NCBI GenBank assembly: GCA_039193455.1
Contig: JBCCWO010000005.1
Coordinates: 124,001 to 188,000, forward strand
Length of the DNA stretch: 64,000 bases
Direction: 5' to 3'
Source: JBCBGF01 sp039193455
GTDB lineage: Bacteria; Pseudomonadota; Alphaproteobacteria; Rhodobacterales; Rhodobacteraceae
Numbering within the stretch: the stretch's first letter is position 1; every line of letters begins with the position of its first letter. A program made the position numbers and the translations under genes. Shown here in pieces: positions 25,799 through 34,424 of the stretch. A model generated the notes under the pieces. The model was not told the origin of the DNA. It made no database searches and saw only the letters and a program-made list of their open reading frames with translations.

Positions 25799-26583
25799 GC
25801 GACACTTATGAGATCTACGCGATCAGATACGGCAAATCCGTGCGCAAGCGGTCTGAGAGCTTTCTGGGCGGCGACCCCCATGACGGCCCGATGGAGATGG
25901 CCTATTACGTCTGGCTGGTCCGCAATGAAGACCGCACCATTGTCGTCGACACTGGCTTTGCCCCGGATGTGGCCGAGGCCCGCGCGCGCGAGTTTCTGAT
26001 TTGCCCGGGAGAAGCCATCCGGCAACTCGGCTCGGATCCCGACACCATCGATACCGTTGTCCTGACCCACCTTCACTACGACCACGCAGGCAACCACCAC
26101 CTGTTTCCCAATGCCACCTTTCACGTGCAGGCCGCCGAGATGGCCTATGTCACCGGGCCCTGGATGCGCCAGCGGACGCTGCGCGTGGGCTACGGGGCCG
26201 AGGACATCAAGGTAATGATCGACCGGATCTTTGCAGAACGGCTTGCCTGGCACGACGGCGATGGCGCGCTCGCGCCCGGGATCGACCTGATGCTCATGGG
26301 CGGCCACTGCGCGGGGCTCCAGGCGCTGACCGTGGCGACCGAACGCGGCCCGGTCGTGCTCGCCTCCGACAGCGCCGTGTTTTACGAGGGGCTGGAAACC
26401 CGCCGCCCCTTCCCCGCCGTTTTTCACGTGGGCGATGAACTGAAGGGATATGACAGGTTGCTCGCAACAGCGGGCGGCGTCGATGCGATCATTCCGGGCC
26501 ACGATGTCCGCGTGATGGAGCGCTACCCCGCTGTCATCGACGGTGTCGCCTGGCGCCTGGACGAGGCACCGATCGCGCCATGA
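25795..26583 (+). CDS. Metallo-beta-lactamase-fold hydrolase (AHL-lactonase-like)
   Basis: A 262-residue hydrolase with the dinuclear zinc motif HLHYDH (92-97), GGHCAGLQ and a final IIPGHD, in the order found in N-acyl-homoserine lactonase and related lactonases. The N-terminal YYVWLV is also typical of this branch. GTG 25795 overlaps the SDR stop. Its stop overlaps the start of the orphan HyuB gene by four bases. It may open a lactone or ester produced by the preceding dehydrogenase; quorum quenching is possible but not supported by context. Confidence 0.9.
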   Translation: MSDTYEIYAIRYGKSVRKRSESFLGGDPHDGPMEMAYYVWLVRNEDRTIVVDTGFAPDVAEARAREFLICPGEAIRQLGSDPDTIDTVVLTHLHYDHAGNHHLFPNATFHVQAAEMAYVTGPWMRQRTLRVGYGAEDIKVMIDRIFAERLAWHDGDGALAPGIDLMLMGGHCAGLQALTVATERGPVVLASDSAVFYEGLETRRPFPAVFHVGDELKGYDRLLATAGGVDAIIPGHDVRVMERYPAVIDGVAWRLDEAPIAP

Positions 26584-28589
26584 AGGACCTGCCTGACTCA
26601 CCGCCAGAGATCGACCCCGTGACGCTGGAAATCCTCGGGCATCAGTTCCGCGCCGTGGCCGAGGAAATGGGCATCGCCCTGTCTCGAACGGCCCGCACCA
26701 CGTACGTCCGCGAAGCCGCCGATTTCGGAACCGCGCTTGCCACGCCGAACGGCAAGTTCTTTGGCTACCCCGAGGCGTTGGGCGTCTCGGGCTTTCTCGA
26801 TCTCGACGCAGGCCCTGCGCTGCAGGCCGCGGGCCCCTTTGTCGAAGGCGATGTGGTCATCACCAACCATCCCTACGATTCCGGCGGATTGTCGTCGCAT
26901 ATGCCGGATCTCCAGCTTCTGCGCCCGTACTTCCACGAGGGCCGGATCGTCGCCTGCGGGTGGGCCTTCGTGCACACCGCAGATATCGGCGGCATGGTCC
27001 CGTCATCGATTGCGCCGCACCTGACGGAGCTGTTCCAAGAGGGGTTGATCCTGCCGCCAGTCAAACTTGTGGTGGCGGGCAAACTGAACGCGGACGTTGT
27101 CGCCCTGTACCGGGCGAACTGCCGCATGCCCGACGCCAATTTCGGCGACATACAGGCCATGCTGACCGCGCTCGACACCGGAGCGCGGCGCGTCGAAGAG
27201 CTAATCGAACGCCACGGGATCGATGTTCTTGAGGCAGGCCAGACAGCGCTGGCAACCTATGCGCAGGACAAGGCCACCAAGGTTCGCCAGAAGATCCCCG
27301 ACGGAAAATACGTGTTCTGGGATTACATGGACGACGATTACGTCAGCAAGATCCCGATCCGGGTGCGCTGCGAGATGACGGTGAAGAACGGGGCCATCCA
27401 TCTCGACTTCACGGGCACTGATCCACAGGTCCCTGCGGCCTACAACGTCCCCACCGGCGGCGTCCGCCACCCCTGGCTGACCCTGCGCCTGATGCAGTTC
27501 GTGGCGAGTTACGACCCCAGCATCCCGCTCAACCACGGCCTTTTTGACGGGATAACGGTGTCGGTCCCAGAGGGGTGCCTTCTTAACCCGATCTTCCCGG
27601 CACCCGTAGGCATACGCTCCGCCCCGGCGATCCGGGTCGGCGATGTGCTGACTGGATGCCTGGCGCGTGCGGCGCCCGATCTGATCCCGGCCCCATCTGG
27701 CGGGACTGTCGTGCCCACTGTGCTGGCCGAGTACGATCCGTCGCTGGGGACGCGTCGCGTGCAGGTGATGCAGTCGCTCGTTGGCGGCACCGGCGCGCGT
27801 ATCGGCGCAGACGGTGTAGATGGCCGCGATTCAAGCCTCGCCAACTGCTTCAACACGCCGACCGAGGCCAGCGAGGCCGAGGTTGGCGCCGTGGTCACCC
27901 ACTACGGTCTCCGGCCCGGCTCTGGTGGTCCGGGCAAATGGCGCGGCGGAACCGGCCTGATCTTCACAATGCGCATCGAGAAAGAAGGCAGCGCGGTTCT
28001 GGGCCGGGGTCTTGAACGCTATGTCTTCCGCCCCTTCGGCATTTGCGGCGGACATCCCGGCGCCCCCGCGCGCGTCATCTTGAACCTTGGCCGCCCTGGC
28101 GAACGCGAGCTGGGCAAGATCTCAATGATCGAGCCGAAGCCCGGAGACACCGTTACCCTAATGAGCGCGGGCGGCGGTGGCTATGGCGACCCGTTCGAAC
28201 GTGACATCGCGCTTGTCTTGCGCGATGTGCGCGCAGGTTTTGTTAGCGTCGATGAAGCCTGCAGCGATTACGGCGTTGTCATTGTGAAGGGCGAAATTGA
28301 CGAAGCGGCGACCAGGGCCTTGCGCGCGGCGCCGCTACCAGATCCCGCCGATTTCAACTTCGGGCCAGAGCGGACCGCCTGGGACCGTCTCTTCACCGAC
28401 GCGCGGATGCAACGCCTTGTTGCCGGTCTCCTAGACCTTCCCCCTGCCCGCGCTACGCGTCTGCGCCAGGATCTTTTTGCCAGCCTGTTGCCCGAGCTCG
28501 GGCAAAAACCGATCGAAGTGCTTCTAGCGGATCCCGAAGCGTTGGGCGCCCGTCTGGATGCGCTGATCGCGGACATCCTTGACCCCTAG
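26580..28589 (+). CDS. hyuB: Hydantoinase B/oxoprolinase-family protein (HyuB), copy 2, without adjacent HyuA
   Basis: A 669-residue HyuB with ITNHPYDSGGLSSHMPDL, HTADIGGMVPSS, YMDDDY, LDFTGTDPQVPAAYN and GGGGYGDPF. It resembles copy 3 (45929-47917) along its length, including the C-terminal extension with ADFNFGPER-AW. It is coupled to the preceding MBL-fold gene (ATGA), and no hyuA gene lies next to it. It may borrow a HyuA from one of the other loci or work alone. It ends six bases before the stop of the convergent aminotransferase. Confidence 0.9.
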   Translation: MKDLPDSPPEIDPVTLEILGHQFRAVAEEMGIALSRTARTTYVREAADFGTALATPNGKFFGYPEALGVSGFLDLDAGPALQAAGPFVEGDVVITNHPYDSGGLSSHMPDLQLLRPYFHEGRIVACGWAFVHTADIGGMVPSSIAPHLTELFQEGLILPPVKLVVAGKLNADVVALYRANCRMPDANFGDIQAMLTALDTGARRVEELIERHGIDVLEAGQTALATYAQDKATKVRQKIPDGKYVFWDYMDDDYVSKIPIRVRCEMTVKNGAIHLDFTGTDPQVPAAYNVPTGGVRHPWLTLRLMQFVASYDPSIPLNHGLFDGITVSVPEGCLLNPIFPAPVGIRSAPAIRVGDVLTGCLARAAPDLIPAPSGGTVVPTVLAEYDPSLGTRRVQVMQSLVGGTGARIGADGVDGRDSSLANCFNTPTEASEAEVGAVVTHYGLRPGSGGPGKWRGGTGLIFTMRIEKEGSAVLGRGLERYVFRPFGICGGHPGAPARVILNLGRPGERELGKISMIEPKPGDTVTLMSAGGGGYGDPFERDIALVLRDVRAGFVSVDEACSDYGVVIVKGEIDEAATRALRAAPLPDPADFNFGPERTAWDRLFTDARMQRLVAGLLDLPPARATRLRQDLFASLLPELGQKPIEVLLADPEALGARLDALIADILDP

Positions 28590-28595
28590 CCCCGC

Positions 28596-29765
28596 CTAGA
28601 GCGTCGCACCTTCGACTTTCAGCGCCCCTTCAATCAACGGCCCGACGGCCCGGCACTCGTCTTCGGTCGTGTATGCCGCCACCGACAAACGGGTCCAAAA
28701 CGCGCCAGCGAAGGGCATGATGTGGATCTCCGCCCGGTGCTCGGCCCAAAGCCACGCCTTCATCCGTTCCGAAATCTCGCGCTCTGCAGGCAGATCGCCC
28801 GGCAAACGCACCGTCGACATCATGGCAAACATGTCATCGGATGCACCGGTTTCAGTCCCCCACCGCTCGGCCAGGGCCAGACCCTCAGCAACAGCCACTG
28901 CATGGCACCGGGCGCGCATCTCGGCCCCGCCGATCTCGCTATGGAATGCAACGGCACTCGGCACGGACAACCAGGCCGAGGCATCGCGCGTCCCTATCTT
29001 GTCGAACTCAAACGTGTAACCCTTTCCAAGATCGTGCGAAATCACTGTCGGATGCAAACCGGCCTGCCGATCCCGATGAGCCCAGACAAAGGCCGCGCCC
29101 TTCGGTGCACAAAGCCATTTATGGCAATTCCCGACATACCAATCGACCCCAAGCGCCGGGACATCGAGCGTGACCATGCCGGGCGCGTGGGCCCCGTCTA
29201 CCAGAACGGGCACGCCCTGCGCCCGGGCAAGCTCGGCGACTTGACGGACGGGAAAGACGACGGCCGTGATTGACGCGATGTGATCCACGACCACCAGCTT
29301 GGTCGATGGTGTGATCGCCGCGGCGAACGCCTCAACAATCTGATCCGGGTCGCGCACGGGCAAGCCGATCTCGGCCACCCGCACTGTCGCACCCGCCGGC
29401 TCGGCCACGAACCGAACGGCGTTGCGCGTCGCGTTGTAGATGTGGTCCGAGATCACGATCTCGTCCCCCGGCGCCAGTGGAAGCGACCGCAAAACCGCGT
29501 TCACACCGGCCGTCGTGTTCTCCACAAAAACCGTGTCCTGCGCCGCGGCAACCACAAAGTCCGCCAGCACGCCTGCGGCCTTTCGGATTTCTCCCGGCGC
29601 AACCGCATTGATGAACTGGCATGGCTGCGCCTCCAGTTGGCGGCGCCACGCATCCTGCGCGGCCAGCACTTTGTGCGGCGCCGCTCCATAGGAGCCATGG
29701 TTGAGAAAGATCATCTCTGGCTCAAGCGGCCAAAGCCCTTTCATCTCAGCGCCGTATCTGGTCAT
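28596..29765 (-). CDS. Class V aminotransferase-fold protein (isopenicillin N epimerase-like)
   Basis: A 389-residue PLP enzyme. Landmarks are FLNHGSYGAAP (20-30), ENTTAGVNAVLRSL (82-95), VLVDGAHAPG (188-197) and PLP lysine K216 in GNCHKWLCAPKG. Family members epimerise, racemise or desulfurate amino acids and peptides, including isopenicillin N epimerase. The frame is open to 29915, but residues upstream are not protein-like and overlap the divergent RraA-like gene; ATG 29765 or the ATG at 29744 are both possible starts. An amino-acid epimerase would fit a pathway handling hydantoins of mixed stereochemistry. Confidence 0.87.
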   Translation of the reverse strand: MTRYGAEMKGLWPLEPEMIFLNHGSYGAAPHKVLAAQDAWRRQLEAQPCQFINAVAPGEIRKAAGVLADFVVAAAQDTVFVENTTAGVNAVLRSLPLAPGDEIVISDHIYNATRNAVRFVAEPAGATVRVAEIGLPVRDPDQIVEAFAAAITPSTKLVVVDHIASITAVVFPVRQVAELARAQGVPVLVDGAHAPGMVTLDVPALGVDWYVGNCHKWLCAPKGAAFVWAHRDRQAGLHPTVISHDLGKGYTFEFDKIGTRDASAWLSVPSAVAFHSEIGGAEMRARCHAVAVAEGLALAERWGTETGASDDMFAMMSTVRLPGDLPAEREISERMKAWLWAEHRAEIHIMPFAGAFWTRLSVAAYTTEDECRAVGPLIEGALKVEGATL

Positions 29766-29832
29766 CTTCGCCCCTGTATCCGCCCGGTACACCACCCGCG
29801 CGCAAGTCTCGCCGCCCGATGAGGAAACCGCA

Positions 29833-30552
29833 ATGCCCCACGCACTTGACCCTCGCATTCGCACCCTGCTCGAAGCGTGCTCTGTCCCCTCAGTCGTGTC
29901 GACCTTGTACCGCATGGGCTTTCAGAACGTCTTTTTGCGCGGCGTCGCCCCGCTCGTACCCGCCGCCCCCGTCATGGTCGGCCCCGCGATGACCCTGCGC
30001 ACCATCCCGATCCGCGAAGATATGCGAACCGCCATCGCCGAAGGGCGCGCAGAGAACCTTCAGGGCGAGGCCTTTAACGACACCGCCCCGGGCGAGGTCA
30101 TGGTCTGCGAAGCAGCAGGCGCTGTCGAGACGGCCCTTTTGGGCGACATGGTCACAACAGCCTTCAAGGTCCGCGGCGTCGCCGGGATTGTCGTCGATGG
30201 CGGTGTAAACGACCGCGCCGCGATTGCGGCCATCGGGTTGCCCGTCTATGCGGCGGGCGACGCATCCCTGCCCTTTACCTCGCACCGTCACATCACCGCG
30301 CTGAACGTTCCCATCGGGTGCGGCGGCGTTGCGATCTTTCCCGGCGATATAATGATCGGCGACCAGAACGGGGTCGCCGCGATCCCGCACGATGTTGTGG
30401 GCGAGGTCGCGGAAAAAGCCCGTGAACGGGAATTGCTCGAAGCATTCTGTGCCGAGCGGCTGCGGGACGGTGCCCCGCTCGCGACAACCTATCCGCCAAA
30501 CGACGAGACAATTGCAGCCTTCCATGAGAGCCGGGCGAGCAAAGCGCCTTAA
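29833..30552 (+). CDS. RraA-family protein (HMG/CHA aldolase-like), copy 2, catalytic Arg replaced
   Basis: A 239-residue paralogue of the 24237-24953 protein. Shared core: GPAMTLRTIPIREDM (50-64), GDMVTTAFKVRGVAGIV (104-120) and PGDIMIGDQNGVAAIP. The catalytic loop reads DGGVND (122-127), so the conserved Arg is Asn126 while Asp127 is kept. ATG 29833 has GAGGAAA upstream; the longer frame covers the divergent promoter. It stands alone on the plus strand between two minus-strand genes. A lyase or aldolase role on a hydroxy-dicarboxylic acid is plausible; the substitution makes the classical aldolase substrate doubtful. Confidence 0.87.
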   Translation: MPHALDPRIRTLLEACSVPSVVSTLYRMGFQNVFLRGVAPLVPAAPVMVGPAMTLRTIPIREDMRTAIAEGRAENLQGEAFNDTAPGEVMVCEAAGAVETALLGDMVTTAFKVRGVAGIVVDGGVNDRAAIAAIGLPVYAAGDASLPFTSHRHITALNVPIGCGGVAIFPGDIMIGDQNGVAAIPHDVVGEVAEKARERELLEAFCAERLRDGAPLATTYPPNDETIAAFHESRASKAP

Positions 30553-30574
30553 GCGCGAAAGCAGCCTGCGCCGA

Positions 30575-31627
30575 CTACTCGGCCGCGGACTCAGCCGGTC
30601 TGCCCGGCGCACCCGCGTGCAGCGCAAGAAGGTCAGCGTTCACGCAAGAGCGCAGCCGCCCATGCGCGATGTAGTCCACAACATTCTGCGCCGCGATCCG
30701 GCGCATCTCGATCACAGCATGCGGGCTATAGAATCCGGCATGCGGCGTAATGATCAAACGCCCATCGAGCCACTTCTCAGACGCGGCGAACGCGGCCAAG
30801 AGCGGGTGGGTGTACTCCATCGGCTCTTGCGGCAGCACATCAAGGCCCGCCCCGCCCAGCTGGCCTGACCGCAGCGCCGCCTCAACGGCGTCCAGATCCA
30901 TCGTGCCACCGCGCGACGTGTTGATGAGGACCATCCCGGCCTTCGCCGACGCCAGGTTTTGTGCACAAATGATCTCGGACGTTTCGGGCGTAAGCGGCGT
31001 ATGCACGCTCAGCACATCGCTCGTCCCCATCAGCGACGCCACATCCGGTACGCGGTCAAAGCCCAGCGCCTTCTCGATCCCCGGTGACAGATACGGGTCG
31101 CAAAACGCGATATCGAATCCAAAGGCCTTTGCCCGCAGCGCCGCCGCCGTCCCGATCCGCCCCAGGCCAAGAACGCCAAACGTCAGCCCGCGTGCACGGC
31201 GCACGGTCTTTTGCGACCGGGCATCCCATGCGTTCTCGCCCGTGCGAAGCTTGGCGTCATAGGCCACAACCCCCCGCAACAGGCACATCGCCAGCGTCAC
31301 CGCGTGGTCCGCCACCTCCTCGGTGCCATAGTCCGGCGCATTGCACACAGGGATACCGCGCGCGGCACAAGCTTCGATATCGATGTGGTTAAAGCCAACA
31401 CCCGCTTGGCTGACGATGCGGCAGCGATCCATATGGGCCACCGTCTCGCGCGTGATCGCATTGCGGCTGCGACAGTTGATCAGCGCATCACAGCTCTGAA
31501 ACTCTGAAACCGGGGGAAATCCCTGTTCCTGCGTCCGCCAGACGATGATATCCGCCGAGGGACCGACGACACCCCGTTCCACATCCGGGCTGTCTTCAAA
31601 CTGAGGATCAATGATGAGCACGCGCAT
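30575..31627 (-). CDS. D-isomer-specific 2-hydroxyacid dehydrogenase (CtBP-like)
   Basis: A 350-residue enzyme with the NAD motif GLGRIG (154-159), Arg239 in NTSRGG, Glu268 in VLPQEP and His296 in ITPHAGFYS, the complete catalytic triad. It reversibly reduces 2-oxo acids to D-2-hydroxy acids. ATG 31627 gives the standard N-terminus RVLIIDPQF; the open frame upstream to 31873 lies inside the divergent transporter gene. Only 18 bases separate its start from that of the divergent EamA gene, and no clear ribosome-binding site is visible. Confidence 0.9.
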   Translation of the reverse strand: MRVLIIDPQFEDSPDVERGVVGPSADIIVWRTQEQGFPPVSEFQSCDALINCRSRNAITRETVAHMDRCRIVSQAGVGFNHIDIEACAARGIPVCNAPDYGTEEVADHAVTLAMCLLRGVVAYDAKLRTGENAWDARSQKTVRRARGLTFGVLGLGRIGTAAALRAKAFGFDIAFCDPYLSPGIEKALGFDRVPDVASLMGTSDVLSVHTPLTPETSEIICAQNLASAKAGMVLINTSRGGTMDLDAVEAALRSGQLGGAGLDVLPQEPMEYTHPLLAAFAASEKWLDGRLIITPHAGFYSPHAVIEMRRIAAQNVVDYIAHGRLRSCVNADLLALHAGAPGRPAESAAE

Positions 31628-31645
31628 GCACGCGATTAGACGGCG

Positions 31646-32560
31646 ATGAGCGCACCTGCGCAAGTCGTGACGGTGATCATGCTCGCGGTTTTCTGGGGCC
31701 TGAACTGGCCGATGATGAAAATCGGCCTGACAACCGTGGAACCCTGGACGTTTCGCGCAACCGTCGTGCTGGTGGGCGGCATCGGTTGCCTCTTGGTCGC
31801 GCGTCTCTCTGGCCGTTCCATCGCCATTACCCGCGAAGAGATCCGCCCGCTCTTGTGGCTTACACTTCTGCAAGGCGTGCTTTGGAACGCCTTCTCCGGA
31901 TTTGGCATCGCGCTTGTCGATGCGGGCCGTGCCGCCGTTCTGGCCTTTACGATGCCGGTTTGGGCCACACTGCTGGCGATGCTTGTTCTTGGCGAAGCGG
32001 TGACCACCCGGCGCATGCTCGGGCTGGCAACAGGTATGGTGGCCATGGGGCTATTGCTCGTCCCGGCGTTCGAGGCTTTGGGGGGCGAGCTCTTTGGTGC
32101 CATTCTGATGATCGTCGGAGCTGTCACGTGGGGGGCGGCGACCGTGCTGCTCAAGGCAGTCAATTGGAAGATGGGCGTGCTCGCGCTGTCCGGGTGGCAG
32201 TTCTTGCTGGGATCAGGTCCCCTGATCCTGGCGGCCGTGACCTTCGGCGATCCAAGCAGCCTTTTGCGCGTCGACTATGTCACGGGCGGCGCGTTGGCCT
32301 TTTCCGCTCTGATCCCGATGATCTTCTGCCAGGCCGTCTGGTTTGCCGTGGTGCGCCGGCTGCCAACGTCGCTCGCCTCTACTGGCACGCTTCTGGTCCC
32401 GCCGCTTGGCGTCTACTTCTCGGCGCTCATCCTAAACGAGACGGTGGGCCCTTACGAAGTTGCCGCGCTCTTGCTTGTCATCGCCGCGCTTGTGCTGATT
32501 CTGCCGGGTTTCAACTGGCGAGCCAGCCTCCGTCCACAGCCAGAGTCTCGCCCTGAATAA
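31646..32560 (+). CDS. EamA/DMT-superfamily transporter, copy 1
   Basis: A 304-residue membrane protein with about ten hydrophobic helices arranged as two EamA repeats; the first starts LAVFWGLNWPMMKIGL. Members export or exchange small metabolites such as amino acids and drugs. Its start is 18 bases from the divergent dehydrogenase start. Its last 50 bases overlap the 3' end of the convergent SDR gene, an unusually long coding overlap. Translation may begin at this ATG without a Shine-Dalgarno sequence. Confidence 0.9.
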   Translation: MSAPAQVVTVIMLAVFWGLNWPMMKIGLTTVEPWTFRATVVLVGGIGCLLVARLSGRSIAITREEIRPLLWLTLLQGVLWNAFSGFGIALVDAGRAAVLAFTMPVWATLLAMLVLGEAVTTRRMLGLATGMVAMGLLLVPAFEALGGELFGAILMIVGAVTWGAATVLLKAVNWKMGVLALSGWQFLLGSGPLILAAVTFGDPSSLLRVDYVTGGALAFSALIPMIFCQAVWFAVVRRLPTSLASTGTLLVPPLGVYFSALILNETVGPYEVAALLLVIAALVLILPGFNWRASLRPQPESRPE

Positions 32561-33287
32561 AGCGCGCATCGTCGCTGGCCAGAAACAGCGCCGCCCGCGC
32601 GACATCGTCCGGGCGGCCCAGCCGCGGCCAGGGCGTGCGCGCCTCTGAAAACGCGATCACATCGGGATCGATTGCGCGCCCGGTCTTGCCAGTCAGCATC
32701 TTGCCCGGCGCAATTGCGTTCACCATGACGTTCTGTGGGGCATAGTCCCGCGCCACCGACCGCGTCAGGTAATCGACCCCCGCCTTCGACACACCGTACG
32801 CGCAGTTGCCCGGTGCGGCCCGAATCCCAAGCTGAGATGAGATGTTGATGACCCGGCCCCGAACCTCATCTTGCACGTCCTGTGTGATCATCTGCGCCAC
32901 CGCCCGTTTGCAGCCCAGGAAAACACCCGTCAGATTGACCTCAAGAACAGCCCGCCACTGCGCCTCGGTCGTCTCCAAAAGCGGCACGGGCGAAAACTGC
33001 GTGGTCATGGCGTTGTTGACCATGATGTCCAACCGCCCGTGGCGGGCCACGTGATCGGTGACAAGCGCGTCGACGGCGTCCCAATCCGTCACGTCGCACG
33101 TCGCGTATTGCGCCTGCCCACCCGCCTCTGAAATCACTTCAAGCGTTGGCGCCCCGCCTTCGCGCGGTGAGGGATCAATGTCCGCAATCGTGACCGCCGC
33201 ACCCTCGGCCGCAAAGCATCGCGCCATCGCCCGGCCCAATCCAGAGGATGCTCCGGTAATAATCGCTGATCGCCCTGAGAGTCGCAT
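32511..33287 (-). CDS. Short-chain dehydrogenase/reductase (SDR), copy 2
   Basis: A 258-residue classical SDR with TGASSGLG (11-18), NNAMTTQF, Ser in INISSQLG, Tyr-Lys in YGVSKAG and FIQGETLAVDGG at the C-terminus. Its NAD(P)-linked substrate is unknown. The 3' end overlaps the convergent EamA gene by 50 bases, yet the C-terminal SDR signature (VDGGW) lies inside that overlap, so the overlap is real rather than a wrong stop. Its start faces the second ABC importer operon. Confidence 0.92.
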   Translation of the reverse strand: MRLSGRSAIITGASSGLGRAMARCFAAEGAAVTIADIDPSPREGGAPTLEVISEAGGQAQYATCDVTDWDAVDALVTDHVARHGRLDIMVNNAMTTQFSPVPLLETTEAQWRAVLEVNLTGVFLGCKRAVAQMITQDVQDEVRGRVINISSQLGIRAAPGNCAYGVSKAGVDYLTRSVARDYAPQNVMVNAIAPGKMLTGKTGRAIDPDVIAFSEARTPWPRLGRPDDVARAALFLASDDARFIQGETLAVDGGWLAS

Positions 33288-33446
33288 TGTTGTGCATCCT
33301 GAGAATTAGCTGAAAATTAAGGGATTGCCGCATCGCAGGCTGACGCGCAGTATCGCACAACACTTATGGCGAAAGGTCAAGCGCGGCTGGGAGACGGGAC
33401 ACCCACGCCTTGAGCGCTAACTTAAGAGTCAGATGCGGGGCACAAG
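33288..33446. promoter_or_regulatory. Divergent control region between SDR 2 and ABC system 2
   Basis: 159 bases carrying two inverted copies of TGTTGTGC-like sequence: GTTGTGC at 33289-33295 and GCACAAC at 33355-33361. They could be half-sites or separate operators for the divergent genes. The TGTCGACA palindrome of the first cluster is not present. Confidence 0.4.
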
Positions 33447-34424
33447 ATGACACTCTTCTTGGTACGCCGGTTGATCCAGGGCGTTCTGATCATTGCGGCC
33501 ATGTCGCTGATTGTATTCCTTGGCGTCTACGCCATCGGCAACCCCGTCGAAATCCTCATCAACCCCGACGCCACGCCTGAAATCAAACAGCAGGCGATTG
33601 AAAAGCTTGGCCTCGATAAGCCGGTGCATGAGCAATACGGCTATTTCCTTGTCCGCGCGCTTCAGGGCGACCTTGGCAACTCGTTCATCTACGATGAGCC
33701 CGCGCTCAAGCTGATCCTCGCGGCAATGCCTGCCACGCTAGAGCTTGCCATCGCGTCGCTTGTGCTGGCGATGGTCTTTGGCATTCCGCTGGGCATGGTC
33801 GCGGGATATTGGCCCGATGCCTGGTTTTCCAAGCTGATCATGTCAGGATCGATCCTGGGCTTCAGCCTGCCGTCCTTCTGGGTCGGACTGATGTTGATCG
33901 TGCTCTTTGCTGTGCACTGGGGATTGCTCCCCTCCGGCGGGCGCGGCGAAACGGTACCGATACTTGGCATCGAGGTCAGCTTTCTCACATGGGACGGGCT
34001 CAAACACCTGTTTCTTCCGGCGCTGAACCTCGCGCTCTTCAAGATCGCGCTTGTGATCCGCCTGACCCGCGCCGGAATGCGCGAGACGTTGCAGCAGGAC
34101 TACATCAAATTTGCCTATGCCAAGGGCCTGTCCGTGCGGCGCGTCGTCTTCGTGCACGCCTTCCGCAATATCCTGATCCCGATCGTCACCGTCCTCGGCC
34201 TTGAACTGGGCACCGTGATTGCGTTTGCCGTCGTCACCGAGACGATCTTTTCCTGGCCCGGCATGGGCAAGCTGATCATCGACTCGATCAACCTTTTGGA
34301 CAGACCGATTATCGTCGCCTACCTGATGCTCACCGTTCTGATGTTCGTGGTCATCAACCTGTTGGTCGACATCACCTATTCCTTCATCGATCCGCGCGTA
34401 CGACTTACGGAAATGGATGAATGA
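33447..34424 (+). CDS. Peptide/nickel-type ABC importer permease (DppB-like), system 2
   Basis: A 325-residue DppB-type permease with N-terminal LFLVRRLIQGVLIIAAM helix, NPVEILINPDAT loop, QGDLGNSFIYDEP, EAA loop DYIKFAYAKGLSVRRVVFVH and C-terminal TYSFIDPRVRL. It is the first gene of a compact four-gene operon in which each gene overlaps the next by four bases. It is only a distant paralogue of the system 1 permease, so the two importers probably differ in substrate. Confidence 0.92.
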   Translation: MTLFLVRRLIQGVLIIAAMSLIVFLGVYAIGNPVEILINPDATPEIKQQAIEKLGLDKPVHEQYGYFLVRALQGDLGNSFIYDEPALKLILAAMPATLELAIASLVLAMVFGIPLGMVAGYWPDAWFSKLIMSGSILGFSLPSFWVGLMLIVLFAVHWGLLPSGGRGETVPILGIEVSFLTWDGLKHLFLPALNLALFKIALVIRLTRAGMRETLQQDYIKFAYAKGLSVRRVVFVHAFRNILIPIVTVLGLELGTVIAFAVVTETIFSWPGMGKLIIDSINLLDRPIIVAYLMLTVLMFVVINLLVDITYSFIDPRVRLTEMDE

